Shown here one piece after another: positions 37,869-47,122 of a DNA stretch of 64,000 bases. A model generated the notes under the pieces. It saw only the letters and a program-made list of their open reading frames with translations, ran no database searches and was not told the DNA's origin. Position 1 is the first letter of the stretch, and each line of letters begins with the position of its first letter. The DNA is from Flavobacteriales bacterium (lineage in GTDB: Bacteria > Bacteroidota > Bacteroidia > Flavobacteriales > Flavobacteriaceae): NCBI GenBank assembly GCA_027067965.1, contig JAMOUV010000010.1, positions 496,001 to 560,000 of the forward strand, read 5' to 3'. A program made the position numbers and the translations under genes.

Positions 37869-40157
37869 ATGAAACATTTCGTTTGGCTTACTTTTATTCT
37901 TCCGATATTAATTTTATCCTGTAAAAATCAAGTAGTGGAACCCAAACCGAAACCACGGGAAATTCATATGGTTCCTTTGCCTAATCAAGTCCAAATGCTC
38001 GACGGGACTTTCGAATTGAACGATAAAACTTCTTTGTATGCAAATGGAGCCCATACGGAGCAAGTAGCCCGTTATCTAAGAAAAAAAATCTCACAGAGTA
38101 CCGGATTTGCTTTGCCTTCTACCGGAAAGCCGGCCGGAAATACCATTATTTTACAAATCGATTCCACCGAAACTTCCGGCGAGGAAGGGTATAGTTTAAA
38201 GGTGACGCCCGATCGAGTTGTCATTAAATCCGTTTCGCCGCGCGGTTTGTTTTACGGTGTACAAACTTTATTGCAATTATTGCCACCCGAAGTGGAAAGT
38301 CCTTCGAAGGTAGAGAATATTAATTGGGAAATACCGGCCGTAAAAATTGTCGATCAACCCAGATTCAAATGGCGGGGCATGCATTTGGATGTATGCCGGC
38401 ATTTCTTTCCCGTCGATTTTATCAAAAAACAATTGGATTTGATGGCAATGTATAAACTCAATACCTTTCATTGGCATTTGACCGAAGATCAAGGATGGCG
38501 TATCGAAATAAAAAAATATCCCGAATTGACACGAACCGGGGCCTATCGCATTGACGAAGGAAAACGATACGGCGGTTATTATACCCAAGACGAAATTAAA
38601 GAAATAGTGGATTATGCAGCCGAACGTTTTATTAATGTGGTGCCCGAAATCGAAATGCCCGGCCATTCCCTCGCGGCCCTTGCTTCCTATCCGGAATTGT
38701 CGTGTACGGGCGGCCCGTTTAAAGTAAGGAATTATTGGGGAGTGGAACCTAATATTTATTGTGCGGGTAATGATAAGGTTTTTGAATTTTTGGAAGATGT
38801 AATCGAAGAAGTGGTGGATTTGTTCCCGTATCGTTATTTTCATATAGGTGGTGATGAAGCACCCAAAACCAAATGGGAGCAATGTCCCAAATGTCAGCAA
38901 AGAATCAAAGAAGAAGGATTAAAAGACGAGCATGAATTACAGAGTTATTTTATCAAACGGGTAGAGAAAATTCTCTTAAAACACGGTAGGCAATTGGTAG
39001 GTTGGGACGAGATTTTGGAAGGCGGATTGGCTCCTTCGGCTACGGTAATGTCATGGCGCGGAGAAAAAGGAGGTATCGAAGCGGCCGCCCAAGGACACGA
39101 CGTGGTAATGACACCCGGCAATTGGGTTTATTTGGATCATTATCAAGGCAGTCCGAAGGTGGAACCGGTGGCTATAGGCGGATATACACTATTAAAAGAA
39201 TCATACGAATATGAGCCCGTTCCGGCGGAATTGCCTCCCGGCAAACAAAAACACATTCTGGGTACACAAGGAAACGTATGGACGGAATATATGTACACCC
39301 CTCCACGGGCCGAGTATTCCATTTATCCACGAATTATTGCCTTGGCGGAAGTTAATTGGACCCAACCGGCTCATAAAAATTTTGATGATTTTCTCAAAAG
39401 AATGAACAATCAATTCGTCCGCTTGGATTTGCATGATGTGAATTATCATATTCCCCTCCCCGAAGGACCGGAGAATACTTATGCATTTACTAATGAAGCC
39501 GAACTTGCTTTCGGCACAACCCGGCCTGTAACCATGTACTATACTTTAGACGGGTCGGAACCCGGACCCGAATCGCCGGTTTATAACCAACCGCTTACTT
39601 TAGACCGGTCGGCCACACTTAAAATTCGCACCGCATTGCCTACCGGAAAAATGAGCATGGTGCGAAATATTCGTGTATTAAAACAACAACCGCTTGAACC
39701 GGTGGAAATCGAAAATAAAACGCCGGGCTTGAATATGAGTGTAGCGGAGGGAGAAATATATTCCACAGCCGATTTGAATTCGTTGAAAAATTGGAAAGAA
39801 TACGATTTGAAAGATGCCAAGCAATTCAGAAAAATGTTTGATTTGAAACATCCTTCGGCAGCCATCATGACCGGTTGGTTTTACGCCCCGCAGGACGGCA
39901 TTTACAGGTTCTCGACCGAAATGGACGAATTTCATATAGGTGGAAAATTATTGATCAGCAATGACGGTGAAGTGAAAAAGTTTTCACGAAACGATGCATC
40001 CGTGGCCTTAAAGAAAGGATATTATCCGGTCAAAATAATTTTCATTAACAATATTGTAGGCGGCTGGCCTTCCATTTGGAATGGATTTGCCTTGCGTTAC
40101 AAAATTAGAGGAACCCGCGATTATGTTAAATTGCATCCCGGTGATTTTGTGCATTGA
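37869..40157 (+). CDS. GH20 beta-N-acetylhexosaminidase lipoprotein
   Basis: This 762-residue protein has a lipoprotein signal (lipobox LILSC), so it is exposed in the periplasm or at the outer membrane. Domains: an N-terminal chitobiase-like alpha/beta domain (about 30-160), the GH20 TIM barrel (about 165-520) with FHWHLTEDQGWR and the catalytic HIGGDEAP (Asp329-Glu330), a chitobiase C-terminal Ig-like segment (about 545-610), and a terminal PA14-like domain (about 660-755, GWFYAPQDGIYRFSTEMDE). It removes terminal GlcNAc/GalNAc from glycans by substrate-assisted catalysis. No SusC/D pair is nearby. Confidence 0.93.
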   Translation: MKHFVWLTFILPILILSCKNQVVEPKPKPREIHMVPLPNQVQMLDGTFELNDKTSLYANGAHTEQVARYLRKKISQSTGFALPSTGKPAGNTIILQIDSTETSGEEGYSLKVTPDRVVIKSVSPRGLFYGVQTLLQLLPPEVESPSKVENINWEIPAVKIVDQPRFKWRGMHLDVCRHFFPVDFIKKQLDLMAMYKLNTFHWHLTEDQGWRIEIKKYPELTRTGAYRIDEGKRYGGYYTQDEIKEIVDYAAERFINVVPEIEMPGHSLAALASYPELSCTGGPFKVRNYWGVEPNIYCAGNDKVFEFLEDVIEEVVDLFPYRYFHIGGDEAPKTKWEQCPKCQQRIKEEGLKDEHELQSYFIKRVEKILLKHGRQLVGWDEILEGGLAPSATVMSWRGEKGGIEAAAQGHDVVMTPGNWVYLDHYQGSPKVEPVAIGGYTLLKESYEYEPVPAELPPGKQKHILGTQGNVWTEYMYTPPRAEYSIYPRIIALAEVNWTQPAHKNFDDFLKRMNNQFVRLDLHDVNYHIPLPEGPENTYAFTNEAELAFGTTRPVTMYYTLDGSEPGPESPVYNQPLTLDRSATLKIRTALPTGKMSMVRNIRVLKQQPLEPVEIENKTPGLNMSVAEGEIYSTADLNSLKNWKEYDLKDAKQFRKMFDLKHPSAAIMTGWFYAPQDGIYRFSTEMDEFHIGGKLLISNDGEVKKFSRNDASVALKKGYYPVKIIFINNIVGGWPSIWNGFALRYKIRGTRDYVKLHPGDFVH

Positions 40158-40189
40158 GCATGTCCGGGAAAATTTAAAATAAAAATAGG

Positions 40190-40678
40190 TTATTTGCTTT
40201 TTTCATAGGCCGTAAATTCCACCGGCTTTTCGCTTTTGGGGATTTTTACGATATGAAAAGGTTGAACGATTACAGCCGTAGCGATTCTGCCATAATGACT
40301 TTTTTCGACGAGGGCTTTTATTTTACCGGGGCATTCACGAATTTCTTTTATTTGAATCCGGTAATTTCCGTTCGGGCGGATACTATCGAATACGGCCAGG
40401 ACCATATACCTTTCAAAATCGATTTGTGTTTCGGCAAAACGGTCTGTTACCCGGTTTACCGAATTCATTTTATTCATTAACTTTTGCCATTCGCCGGGGT
40501 CGGTAATTACCAATTCGGAAGCTTCGATACCTTCGCCGCCATTTCCGTGCAATACGCCTCGTGCTATCTCAACCGGCGTAATTTTATCGGGACATTCGTT
40601 ATTCATATTATTTTTATCACACGTTTTCATGGCCAAAGGAAGAATCAAAAATAAAATAAAATAAGTGGCTTTCATCAT
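40190..40678 (-). CDS. PrcB-family-like exported protein
   Basis: This 162-residue protein has an N-terminal hydrophobic signal followed by Cys (MKTCDKNN), possibly a weak lipobox. The body shows a FERYMVLAVFDSIRPNGNYRIQIKEI pattern resembling the PrcB C-terminal domain, named from a Treponema protease complex subunit that supports a chymotrypsin-like protease. No partner protease is adjacent. It converges on the GH20 gene with a 32-base gap. Confidence 0.6.
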   Translation of the reverse strand: MMKATYFILFLILPLAMKTCDKNNMNNECPDKITPVEIARGVLHGNGGEGIEASELVITDPGEWQKLMNKMNSVNRVTDRFAETQIDFERYMVLAVFDSIRPNGNYRIQIKEIRECPGKIKALVEKSHYGRIATAVIVQPFHIVKIPKSEKPVEFTAYEKSK

Positions 40679-41109
40679 TTATTTGTTGTTTGTCAATCCG
40701 GAGAACTATTTCCGTTAAATCAAATTTAGTGATTTTTTGTGAATCGAACGGATCTTTAAGACCCGGAATGAAATGCTGTGGTTCCTACGGAAAAGTAAGG
40801 TTTGGTGGATTGATTTCCGGACTTTAACATTAACTTTAACCTTAACTTTTTTCAATTTGCAATCGTTAATCTCAACTGTTATTACGATGAGCGAAGGAAA
40901 GGGAATGGCTCCCGATGCCTGTTGGGACGGTCATCCCCCGGGCGTTTAAGAAAAGCCCTTCAATATCCGGTGTCATTATGAGGAGCACAATGACATTTAA
41001 TCTCCCCCGCGTTTATAAAAGGATGCTTAATTCCCGTCGGATGGCAGTTAAATGCTTAAAAAGGCAAGGAATTCGTCCGTAAAAATTTATTTCGAATCGA
41101 TAAATTCTC
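40679..41109. other. Non-coding gap with degenerate repeat remnants
   Basis: No gene is seen in these 431 bases. At 40820-40850 there is an ACTTTAACATTAACTTTAAC-type run matching 34290-34310 in the first island, and a REP-like element at 40971-41004. The rest is unremarkable. Confidence 0.65.
40971..41004 (+). repeat. REP-like element TGTCATT...AATCTC
   Basis: TGTCATTATGAGGAGCAC is followed by AATGACATTTAATCTC. The first seven bases pair with AATGACA inside the element. It belongs to the same family as the elements at 33992, 34144 and 34346, but lies 6.6 kb away from the last of them. Confidence 0.55.
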
Positions 41110-42060
41110 CTACCCGAAAAACGATATATAAATAAAGGTTAAATAGAGCAGCACAAAAATACTTGCTTTCCACCAGTTAATCACATGGCGGGGCGGGAGT
41201 AACGCCAAAGGCAATACAAGTAGGGAAATGAGAAACATCCAAACGATATCCGTATTCAACACTTTGTCTTCAAAACCGGAAATGGGTTTAATCATCGCCG
41301 TGATACCCAATACCGACCCGATATTAAAAATATTCGATCCGATTAAATTACCTAAAGACAGGTCTTTTTCCTTGCGATAGGCCGAAATCATTGAGGCCGC
41401 CAGTTCGGGTACGCTCGTCCCCAATGCAATCAAACTAATTCCTATCACCCGCTCACTTACGCCTAACATGCGGGCTATCTCCACCGACCCGTTGACCAAC
41501 AATTCCGAACCGCCCCATAAGGTAATTCCTCCGATGACTAACCATATCAGCACTTTTACGGGATTTGCCTTGTTTAATTCTTCGTCGAAACTGTCATTGG
41601 CCACATCGCCCGACAAATAGGATTTGCGAATGATGTAAGAAGTAAAAATAATAAGAAAAGCAAACAACCCGAAACCTTCGATTCTGCTCAATGTATGTCC
41701 GGTATGTAAAAACCAAATCAGCAATATGCTTAGTAAAATCATAGCGGGCCAATTGAATTTATAAGTAAATTTCTTGACCGTAATGGGCATGAGTAAGGCG
41801 GTTAACCCGAGTACGAGGGCAATATTGGCAATATTGGAACCTATTACGTTGCTTAAGGCGATATCGGGATGTCCTTTCAGTCCGGCCATTAAACTTACCA
41901 ATAATTCCGGAAGAGAAGTGGCAAACGAAACAACCGTCATCCCAATCACAATGCGGGAAAGTTTTAATTTGAGGGACAATGCCACCGAAGATTTGACTAA
42001 AAATTCACCGCCCGCCACAAGTAAAATTAATCCGCCGATAATGTAAAATATACTAAGCAT
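41110..42060 (-). CDS. CaCA-family Na+(K+)/Ca2+ exchanger (YrbG-like)
   Basis: This 316-residue inner-membrane protein has about ten helices in two inverted halves. Each half carries an alpha-repeat: VVSFATSLPELLVSL...SNVIGSNIANIALVLG and IALGTSVPELAAS...LGNLIGSNIFNIGSVLG. The acidic residues in SLPEL and SVPEL are the cation-binding sites. It exports Ca2+ in exchange for Na+ or H+. It lies 27 bases after the protease gene on the same strand, so the two may be co-transcribed. Confidence 0.92.
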   Translation of the reverse strand: MLSIFYIIGGLILLVAGGEFLVKSSVALSLKLKLSRIVIGMTVVSFATSLPELLVSLMAGLKGHPDIALSNVIGSNIANIALVLGLTALLMPITVKKFTYKFNWPAMILLSILLIWFLHTGHTLSRIEGFGLFAFLIIFTSYIIRKSYLSGDVANDSFDEELNKANPVKVLIWLVIGGITLWGGSELLVNGSVEIARMLGVSERVIGISLIALGTSVPELAASMISAYRKEKDLSLGNLIGSNIFNIGSVLGITAMIKPISGFEDKVLNTDIVWMFLISLLVLPLALLPPRHVINWWKASIFVLLYLTFIYISFFG

Positions 42061-42087
42061 GTATGTTTTTTTGCTGCAAAACTAAAT

Positions 42088-43716
42088 TTATTTATTTAAA
42101 ATGCTATCGTATGACCCGTTTTTTAGAATTTCCATAGCCCGGCGAATGATTTCATCATCTTGAAGAATATAATTTTCATAAGCAGCGGGCCCTTCGTAGC
42201 GTAAAATCAAATCTTTTTTCAGGTAAAACAAGATTTTTTTTCGCATGCCGGCATCCTGACGCATTTTATCAAAATCCGCTTCGTCCGTTTTTTGGTTCAA
42301 TTCTTTTAAATGCCTGTAAATATCCGTAGAAATTTTATCCTTTTCGGCCTTTTTTAATGTTTTTTCCAAGTATTTTTCGGTTTCGCTTTTCGGATCAATC
42401 TTGTTGGTTTTGAGATAATTGATAAATTTTTCGAGTAATTTATCATCCTTTAAATCCCGGGGATTTATATCCGGGTTGCGATGAAAGAATTCCGTGTTGA
42501 AATTAAAAATATAGTCGTTGTTAATCAAATCTTTGAGCAATGAAGGATTTTCCTCGGGTCGAACGCTTACATCGGGCGTAATGCCACCGTGTTCATATAC
42601 TTTGCGTTTGTTTTCGGTATAAAAAACTTTGGACGGGTCTTTTTTAAATTTAGTGGCATTGCCGTATTTATCGCGGTGCCAATAATCGATTTTTTGAATT
42701 TGACGCCCCGAAGGAATATAATATTTCGATATGGTAATCTTGACGAAGGTACCGTATTTCAGTGGAAAAAATCTTTGGACCAAGCCCTTGCCGAAACTGG
42801 TATCGCCTACGATGACCGCCCGGTCGTAATCTTGCAAGGCACCGGACACAATTTCGGATGCCGACGCACTGTTTTTATTTATCAAAACGGCCAAAGGAAT
42901 TTCTTCGTCGATGGGATCGGTTTGGGTATGGTATTCTTTATTGAATTTTTCAAAACGGCCTTTGGTATAAGTAACCAAACTGGATTTGGGAATAAACAAA
43001 CTGGTGATTTTAATGGCTTGACTGAGCAATCCGCCCGGATTTCCGCGCAAATCGAGAATAATTTTCCGGGCTCCGTTTTTTTTCAAATCCACCAGTGCAT
43101 TGAGCACTTCGGGATATGCCTTGGAAGTAAAACGGGAAAGTTTGATATAACCGGTTTCATTGTCCAGCATTTTGTAGAGCGGCACGGCTTTTTGCTCGAT
43201 GATCGCACGGGTCAAGGTAAAAGATTGGTTTTTATTCAATCTTTTTACTTTTAATTTGACGGTAGTGCCCGGTTTGCCTTTAAGCAATTTCAGTTTGGCA
43301 TTATAAGAAATGCTATCCAATTTTTTCCCGTCGATTTCAATGATAAGATCTCCGATTAATAAGCCGCTTTTTTCGGCGGGTGAACCGGGAAAAATATCTC
43401 TTATGGATAATCCTTTATCTTTGTTTCGAACCGATACCCCGATACCCGAAATTTTTCCCGACCGGCGCAGTCGCTGCTCGAACATTTGTTGTTCGTCATA
43501 GTATTTGGTATAGCGATCGGTTTTTTTTAGCAGGCCTTTGATGGCTTCGTTGGTCAATATTTCCGCATTGGGTTCTTCGATATAATTATTCAGCAACTCT
43601 TCCGTGACGGCCGATATGATTTCAATTTGCTTGCCCCACTGAAAATAATCGGTTTGTTGGGCGATAGCCGGGTAAAGAGAAATAAAAAGACTAAGTAGAA
43701 AAATTATTTTTTTCAT
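42088..43716 (-). CDS. C-terminal processing peptidase (S41 family)
   Basis: This 542-residue exported protease has a signal peptide (MKKIIFLLSLFISLYPAIAQ). It has a PDZ domain (about 80-165, GIGVSVRNKDKGLSIRDIFPG) and an S41 catalytic domain with the SASASE motif (Ser285) and SFGKGLVQ (Lys310), which form the Ser/Lys dyad. A 170-residue helical C-terminal extension follows. CtpA/Prc enzymes trim C-termini of periplasmic proteins. The ATG at 43716 is chosen since an upstream in-frame codon at 43776 would precede the promoter box. Confidence 0.93.
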   Translation of the reverse strand: MKKIIFLLSLFISLYPAIAQQTDYFQWGKQIEIISAVTEELLNNYIEEPNAEILTNEAIKGLLKKTDRYTKYYDEQQMFEQRLRRSGKISGIGVSVRNKDKGLSIRDIFPGSPAEKSGLLIGDLIIEIDGKKLDSISYNAKLKLLKGKPGTTVKLKVKRLNKNQSFTLTRAIIEQKAVPLYKMLDNETGYIKLSRFTSKAYPEVLNALVDLKKNGARKIILDLRGNPGGLLSQAIKITSLFIPKSSLVTYTKGRFEKFNKEYHTQTDPIDEEIPLAVLINKNSASASEIVSGALQDYDRAVIVGDTSFGKGLVQRFFPLKYGTFVKITISKYYIPSGRQIQKIDYWHRDKYGNATKFKKDPSKVFYTENKRKVYEHGGITPDVSVRPEENPSLLKDLINNDYIFNFNTEFFHRNPDINPRDLKDDKLLEKFINYLKTNKIDPKSETEKYLEKTLKKAEKDKISTDIYRHLKELNQKTDEADFDKMRQDAGMRKKILFYLKKDLILRYEGPAAYENYILQDDEIIRRAMEILKNGSYDSILNK

Positions 43717-43739
43717 GCGATACCGGATATTTATAAATT

Positions 43740-43747
43740 CAAATATA
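43740..43747 (-). promoter_or_regulatory. Promoter -7 box (TATATTTG) of the S41 protease gene
   Basis: An exact TAnnTTTG match on the minus strand, 24 bases before the protease ATG. Confidence 0.5.
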
Positions 43748-43942
43748 AGTAATTCGGAAATATTTAGTAGGCGCATTATAGTAAATTAAATAGATTGAAA
43801 AAGATGAGAATAATATAAATGTAGAAATAATTTAATCGACCGGATTGGATATTAAAAAATATGGAATTATTAAGAAAAATACCTTATAAGCATGGCAAAA
43901 AGGCATATTATTTGTTATGATTCTAAAAAGAAAAATTATTCG

Positions 43943-43950
43943 TATCTTTG
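43943..43950 (+). promoter_or_regulatory. Promoter -7 box (TATCTTTG) of trxA
   Basis: An exact TAnnTTTG match, followed by CAC as at prfC, 26 bases before the trxA ATG. Confidence 0.55.
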
Positions 43951-43975
43951 CACGAAATTTTAAATTCATACAGCT

Positions 43976-44311
43976 ATGCCGAAAGTAGTAACCGACGCAA
44001 CATTTGAACAAGAAGTATTAAAATCAGACGTCCCCGTAGTAGTGGATTTCTGGGCGGTTTGGTGTGGACCTTGCCGTATGATTGCTCCGATTATGGAACA
44101 ATTGGAACAACGATACGGTGATAAAATTAAGGTGGCCAAAGTTGATGTGGACCGCGAACAAAAGTACGCCGCTCAATTCGGTGTGCGTAACATTCCCACC
44201 GTTTTGGTTTTCCATAATGGTGAACCTATCGGCCGTCAGGTAGGCGTTGCTCCGCTCGAAGTATTTACCAGAGCGCTGGACCAATTAGTGGGATACGAAA
44301 AAGAAGCATAA
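43976..44311 (+). CDS. trxA: Thioredoxin
   Basis: This 111-residue protein is one thioredoxin fold with the redox motif WCGPC (Cys30, Cys33), the cis-proline segment RNIPTVLVFHNGE and no signal peptide, so it is cytosolic. It reduces disulphides in ribonucleotide reductase and other targets. It is a single-gene transcript with its own promoter and strong terminator. Confidence 0.96.
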   Translation: MPKVVTDATFEQEVLKSDVPVVVDFWAVWCGPCRMIAPIMEQLEQRYGDKIKVAKVDVDREQKYAAQFGVRNIPTVLVFHNGEPIGRQVGVAPLEVFTRALDQLVGYEKEA

Positions 44312-44335
44312 AGATTTATTGCAAATACCAATGAC

Positions 44336-44368
44336 AACCGCCCGTTTGCAAAAACGGGCGGTTTTTTT
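44336..44368 (+). terminator. Strong rho-independent terminator of trxA
   Basis: A 12-bp perfect stem (AACCGCCCGTTT/AAACGGGCGGTT) is closed by a GCAA tetraloop and followed by a T-run. Confidence 0.92.
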
Positions 44369-44379
44369 ATTTTACCATG

Positions 44380-44451
44380 TAGCCCCGCCGGGAATCGAAC
44401 CCGGATCTACGGTTTAGGAAACCGCTATTCTATCCGTTGAACTACAGGGCC
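44380..44451 (-). tRNA. tRNA-Arg (anticodon CCT)
   Basis: The minus strand folds as a cloverleaf of 72 nt. The 7-bp acceptor stem pairs GGCCCTG with CGGGGCT (two G-T pairs). The D arm begins GTTC, the anticodon stem is GCGGT/ACCGT, the anticodon loop is TTCCTAA with CCT, and the T arm is CCGGG-TTCGATT-CCCGG. The discriminator base is A and CCA is not encoded. It reads AGG codons and lies eight bases after the clpC stop. Confidence 0.92.
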
Positions 44452-44459
44452 TTCCTTTT

Positions 44460-47063
44460 TTAATTGGTATTTTTGGTTTGTTCGCCTTCCTCTTTTCCGG
44501 GATGTTCGATGATGACTTTCAATTTGTCATTTTTTTCATCGTAATCCAGAATTACTTTTCCGCCTTCTTTCAGATGGGCATCCAAGATTTCTTCGGCCAA
44601 TGTGTCTTCCACATATTTTTGGATGGCACGTTTGAGCGGTCGGGCACCGTATTGTTTGTCATATCCTTTTTCGGCCAGAAAATCCTTTGCTTTTTCGGTG
44701 ATTTTCAATTCATAACCGGCTTCTTCGATACGTTTATATAATTTCTGTAATTCGATATCGATAATTTTTCGAATATGTTCTTTTTCCAACGGATTGAATA
44801 TGATGATATCATCGATTCTGTTCAAAAATTCGGGGGCAAATGTTTTCTTAAGCGCTTTTTCTATGATACTTTTGGCTTGTTTGTCCACTTGTGCTTTTCG
44901 TGCCGATGTGCCAAAGCCCACTCCTTCTCCGAAATCTTTCAATTGGCGTGCGCCGATATTGGAAGTCAAAATGATGACGGTATTTTTGAAATCGATTTTT
45001 CTTCCCAAACTATCGGTAATTTGTCCTTCGTCCAAGATTTGCAAAAGCATATTAAATACATCGGGATGTGCTTTTTCAATTTCGTCAAACAGCACCACGG
45101 AATAAGGTTTTCTCCTTACTTTTTCGGTTAATTGTCCGCCTTCTTCATAACCGACGTATCCGGGAGGCGCTCCTATTAAGCGAGAAATGGAGAATTTTTC
45201 CATATATTCACTCATGTCAATACGGATAAGCGCATCTTCGCTATCAAATAACTCTTTAGCCAATACTTTAGCCAACTGGGTTTTTCCGACTCCGGTTTGT
45301 CCAAGGAATATAAACGAACCGATGGGTTTGTTGGGATCTTTAAGCCCCAAACGGTTTCTTTGAATGGCCTTTACTACTTTTTCAACGGCTTCGTCTTGTC
45401 CGATGACTTGTGTTTTGATGATATCGTCTAATTTTCTGAGTTTTTCGCTTTCGGCTTCGGCGATTCTGGTAACGGGAATGCCTGTCATCATGGAGACCAC
45501 ATCGGCGATATTTTCTTCACTTACTTTTTCGGGATGTGATTTCATTTCTTCTTCCCAACGTTTTTGAGCCGTTTTAAGTTGTAACTCTATTTTTTCTTCT
45601 TGATCGCGATAGTAGGCCGCTTCTTCGAATTTTTGTTGTTTAACGGCTTTAATTTTTTGTTGTTTGGTTTCTTCGAGTTTTTCCTCCAATTTTTTGATAT
45701 AGTCGGGTACTACGATATTTTGTAAATGTACACGAGATCCGGCTTCGTCCAATGCATCGATGGCTTTGTCCGGTAAATAACGATCGGTCATGTAACGATT
45801 GGTTAGTTTTACGGCAGCTTCGATGGCATCGTCGTCATAAATTACATTATGATGTTCTTCGTACTTATCTTTAATATTATGAAGAATTTGTATGGTTTCG
45901 TCCACAGAAGTCGGTTCTACCATTACCATTTGAAAACGGCGGGCCAGTGCACCGTCTTTTTCAATATATTGCCTATATTCGTCTAAGGTGGTAGCACCGA
46001 TAGTTTGTAATTCGCCCCTGGCCAATGCGGGTTTAAACATGTTGGAAGCATCTAACGAACCGATGGCGCCGCCTGCACCTACAATGGTATGTATTTCATC
46101 AATAAAAAGAATCACATCTTTGTTATTTATCAGTTCGTTCATCAATGCCTTCATACGTTCTTCGAATTGACCGCGGTATTTGGTGCCGGCTACCAGACTG
46201 GCTAAATCCAGGGCTACTATCCTTTTGTTGAACAATACACGTGGTACTTTTTTCTGCACGATGCGCAAAGCCAGTCCTTCTACAATGGCCGATTTTCCTA
46301 CACCGGGCTCACCGATTAGAATAGGGTTGTTTTTCTTTCGTCTTCCCAGAATTTGTGAAACGCGTTCGATTTCTTTTTCCCGTCCGATTACCGGATCGAG
46401 TTTGCCTTCCATGGCCAATTTGGTCAAATCGCGACCGAAGTTATCCAATACGGGCGTTTTGCTTTTACGTGATTGTTTGGAAGGAGAGCGTCCTGAAGGC
46501 CGGTCGTAGTCTCCTCCTTCTCCCGATTGGTTTCGGGGCATGTCGCTACCGAACAGACGATCGAAGTCGTCCGAAGTGATGTCTTCGTCAAAATCTTCGT
46601 CCGAAATGGCCGATTGATATTCTTCCAACATATCTTCGAAAGTGATTCCCGCTTCATTGAATATTCTGGTAACGGGATCCATTTCGTTTTGCAAAATCGC
46701 CATCAATAGATGAATCAGGTTTATTTCCTCTTCACCCAATTCGTGTGCCAATTCTATGGCTTTTTTAATGGCTTGCGCGGCAGGTGGTGTTAATGATATA
46801 AAAAATTCCGCATTGTATAATTCCGGTTCGTTTTCATCGGCCGGTGAAGATGAGGAAAGGTTATTTATCTTTCTTAATATTCGTGATAATCCCATATCCA
46901 TATGGTATTCCAAGAAATCAATCAATTCATTATTTCCATAGCGCGAATTTAAAGCGGTAAAAACAATATGGTTGGTACCGAGTAATTTATCGCCGGTATG
47001 TGAAGCGTAATTTTTGCTTTTTCGAATAACTTTTACTAAATCTTTGGAGTATCTTGTTTTCAT
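44460..47063 (-). CDS. clpC: ATP-dependent Clp protease ATP-binding subunit ClpC
   Basis: This 867-residue AAA+ unfoldase has an N-terminal repeat domain (about 1-145), an acidic linker (150-175), AAA module 1 with Walker A GEPGVGKS (251-258), a middle region with a UVR-like coiled coil ([17 protein letters not shown]) that marks ClpC rather than ClpA/ClpB, and AAA module 2 with Walker A GQTGVGKT (588-595). It feeds substrates to ClpP. It starts 59 bases after pta on the same strand and is followed by tRNA-Arg. Confidence 0.94.
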   Translation of the reverse strand: MKTRYSKDLVKVIRKSKNYASHTGDKLLGTNHIVFTALNSRYGNNELIDFLEYHMDMGLSRILRKINNLSSSSPADENEPELYNAEFFISLTPPAAQAIKKAIELAHELGEEEINLIHLLMAILQNEMDPVTRIFNEAGITFEDMLEEYQSAISDEDFDEDITSDDFDRLFGSDMPRNQSGEGGDYDRPSGRSPSKQSRKSKTPVLDNFGRDLTKLAMEGKLDPVIGREKEIERVSQILGRRKKNNPILIGEPGVGKSAIVEGLALRIVQKKVPRVLFNKRIVALDLASLVAGTKYRGQFEERMKALMNELINNKDVILFIDEIHTIVGAGGAIGSLDASNMFKPALARGELQTIGATTLDEYRQYIEKDGALARRFQMVMVEPTSVDETIQILHNIKDKYEEHHNVIYDDDAIEAAVKLTNRYMTDRYLPDKAIDALDEAGSRVHLQNIVVPDYIKKLEEKLEETKQQKIKAVKQQKFEEAAYYRDQEEKIELQLKTAQKRWEEEMKSHPEKVSEENIADVVSMMTGIPVTRIAEAESEKLRKLDDIIKTQVIGQDEAVEKVVKAIQRNRLGLKDPNKPIGSFIFLGQTGVGKTQLAKVLAKELFDSEDALIRIDMSEYMEKFSISRLIGAPPGYVGYEEGGQLTEKVRRKPYSVVLFDEIEKAHPDVFNMLLQILDEGQITDSLGRKIDFKNTVIILTSNIGARQLKDFGEGVGFGTSARKAQVDKQAKSIIEKALKKTFAPEFLNRIDDIIIFNPLEKEHIRKIIDIELQKLYKRIEEAGYELKITEKAKDFLAEKGYDKQYGARPLKRAIQKYVEDTLAEEILDAHLKEGGKVILDYDEKNDKLKVIIEHPGKEEGEQTKNTN

Positions 47064-47122
47064 TTGTTATGCGCTTTTTAAAGACTACAATATAATACCT
47101 TTTTTATGATCTGTCAATTACT

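Noticed and set aside
37869-40157. GH20 enzyme as T9SS cargo
   Set aside because: It has a lipoprotein signal and ends in a PA14-like domain; no T9SS C-terminal sorting domain is visible.
42589-43254. 221-residue frame antisense to the S41 protease
   Set aside because: It lies entirely opposite a clear protease gene and has no start context or recognisable domain.
44380-44451. tRNA-Arg as an integration site
   Set aside because: No integrase and no repeated tRNA 3' fragment is seen near it; both sides are housekeeping genes.
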